This document shows positions 5,189 to 5,986 of a stretch of DNA of 5,986 nucleotides, piece after piece. Position numbers and translations under genes: made by a program. Position 1 is the stretch's first letter; each line of letters starts with the position of its first letter. Origin of the DNA: Pseudomonadota bacterium (GTDB lineage: Bacteria > Pseudomonadota > Gammaproteobacteria > Pseudomonadales > Pseudohongiellaceae); NCBI GenBank assembly GCA_022563075.1, contig JADFOC010000182.1, positions 1 through 5,986 of the forward strand, in the 5' to 3' direction. The notes beneath the pieces were generated by a model. The model saw only the letters and a program-made list of their open reading frames with translations, ran no database searches and was not told the origin of the DNA.

Positions 5189-5986
5189 ATGCCGGAAACT
5201 AACACTGACCAGATTTACTATGGCTGGAAAATAGTCGTTGCCATCATGGTGATATTCACCTTTACCAGCGGTCTTAGTTTCTATAATCACGCCATCTATC
5301 TCAATGCACTGGCTGCGCAACCGGCGTTTGATGTGCAGACGGCATCGTTCGCCGTCTCTATTTTTTTTCTCAGCGGTGGGATTATCGGTCTGTGGGTGGC
5401 GAAATGGGTGCAGGATTATGATCCAAGAATCTGTATCTGCAGCGGTGCAATTATTTCATTTTTTGCATTGAGTTCACTCGCCTATGTCGCTGCAGTTTGG
5501 CAGCTGTTTGTCGCTTATGCTTGCTTGGGTATAGGCTTTTCCGCTTCGTCACTGATTCCTGCCACTACCCTGGTCACTCGATGGTTTCGAAAAAAACGCG
5601 CGATGGCATTGTCAATTGCCTCAACCGGCCTGTCATTGGGTGGAGTAATTCTTACGCCGCTCAGCGTAATGCTGGTTGAATCAGTTGGTTTCGAAACCGC
5701 CGCACCGCTGATGGGCGCCATGTATGTCATCGGCGTTGTTCCGGTGGCATGGATCTGGTTGCGTCCCAGTCCTGCGTCGATGGGGCTGTCAGTGGATGGG
5801 GTATCGGACCCGATGGTAAAAGATCCAGCAGGCGGGGACCTGGTAGCGGCCTCCAATACAGAATCAACCGATTTTCAGGAAACACCGGAAGTAGTCGATG
5901 GGCTTTCATTCAGGCAGGCGCGGCAGGGGCGTTTTTTTTGGGGCGTGAGCTTGGCCTTCATATTTTTGATGATGGCGCAGGTTGGC
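5189..5986 (+). CDS. Major facilitator superfamily transporter, N-terminal half (cut by window edge)
   Basis: The frame stays open for 266 codons from ATG 5189 to the window end, so the C-terminal half is missing. It is an inner-membrane secondary transporter. Six hydrophobic helices are visible at about residues 13-33, 52-71, 81-102, 105-128, 138-160 and 170-192. A polar loop of about 50 residues follows, and a seventh helix begins near 248, the usual 6+6 layout. RWFRKKRAMAL (131-141) followed by SIASTGLSLGG is the typical segment of the monocarboxylate / oxalate-formate antiporter-like branch, so a small organic acid is a reasonable but unproven substrate. ATG 5189 is the only ATG, GTG or TTG after the in-frame stop TAA at 5141. 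The ribosome site is weak (GAAG, 8 bases upstream). The 160-base gap and the 17-bp palindrome suggest it is transcribed apart from the gene before it. Confidence 0.9.
   Translation, partial: MPETNTDQIYYGWKIVVAIMVIFTFTSGLSFYNHAIYLNALAAQPAFDVQTASFAVSIFFLSGGIIGLWVAKWVQDYDPRICICSGAIISFFALSSLAYVAAVWQLFVAYACLGIGFSASSLIPATTLVTRWFRKKRAMALSIASTGLSLGGVILTPLSVMLVESVGFETAAPLMGAMYVIGVVPVAWIWLRPSPASMGLSVDGVSDPMVKDPAGGDLVAASNTESTDFQETPEVVDGLSFRQARQGRFFWGVSLAFIFLMMAQVG

Noticed and set aside
5515..5856. Minus-strand open frame of 113 codons
   Set aside because: It is antisense to the transporter, whose helices and RWFRKKR motif run through the same bases.
5361..5939. Two runs of eight T (5361-5368 and 5932-5939) in the transporter gene
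   Set aside because: They could invite slippage, but the frame and hydrophobic pattern continue across both (Phe-rich helices), so there is no sign of a frameshift.

Overview
The window reads as chromosomal DNA of a Gram-negative bacterium, most likely a marine or aquatic gammaproteobacterium. That placement is an inference from three things: Sec-type signal peptides on haem and copper proteins, moderate GC content, and the types of protein families present. It is not based on a marker gene. I see no rRNA, tRNA, CRISPR array, transposase or phage gene.

Layout. A leftward pair comes first. Positions 1-859 hold the N-terminal 286 codons of a periplasmic cytochrome c / copper type II monooxygenase-like protein, cut by the window edge. 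Positions 1095-2036 hold a secreted beta-rich protein of unknown function. A divergent control region (2037-2261) follows, with candidate promoters in both directions and a rho-independent-type terminator hairpin in the rightward leader. Rightward genes then follow: a large secreted three-domain protein (2262-3947: thioredoxin-like, cytochrome c, copper monooxygenase-like), a cytoplasmic protein of unknown function (3979-5028), an intergenic control region with a perfect 17-bp palindrome (5029-5188), and the first half of a major facilitator transporter (5189 to the window end).

How the genes may work together. Two paralogous cytochrome c / copper monooxygenase-like proteins face away from each other across a shared control region, with a third exported protein beside them. 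This suggests a periplasmic redox module. One paralogue keeps all the copper-site histidines that can be seen in the window. The other lacks the His-x-His pair expected for its second copper site. The function of this module is not established. The transporter downstream resembles the monocarboxylate/oxalate-formate branch of the superfamily and may move a small organic acid. The palindrome before it looks like a repressor operator, but no regulator gene lies in the window.
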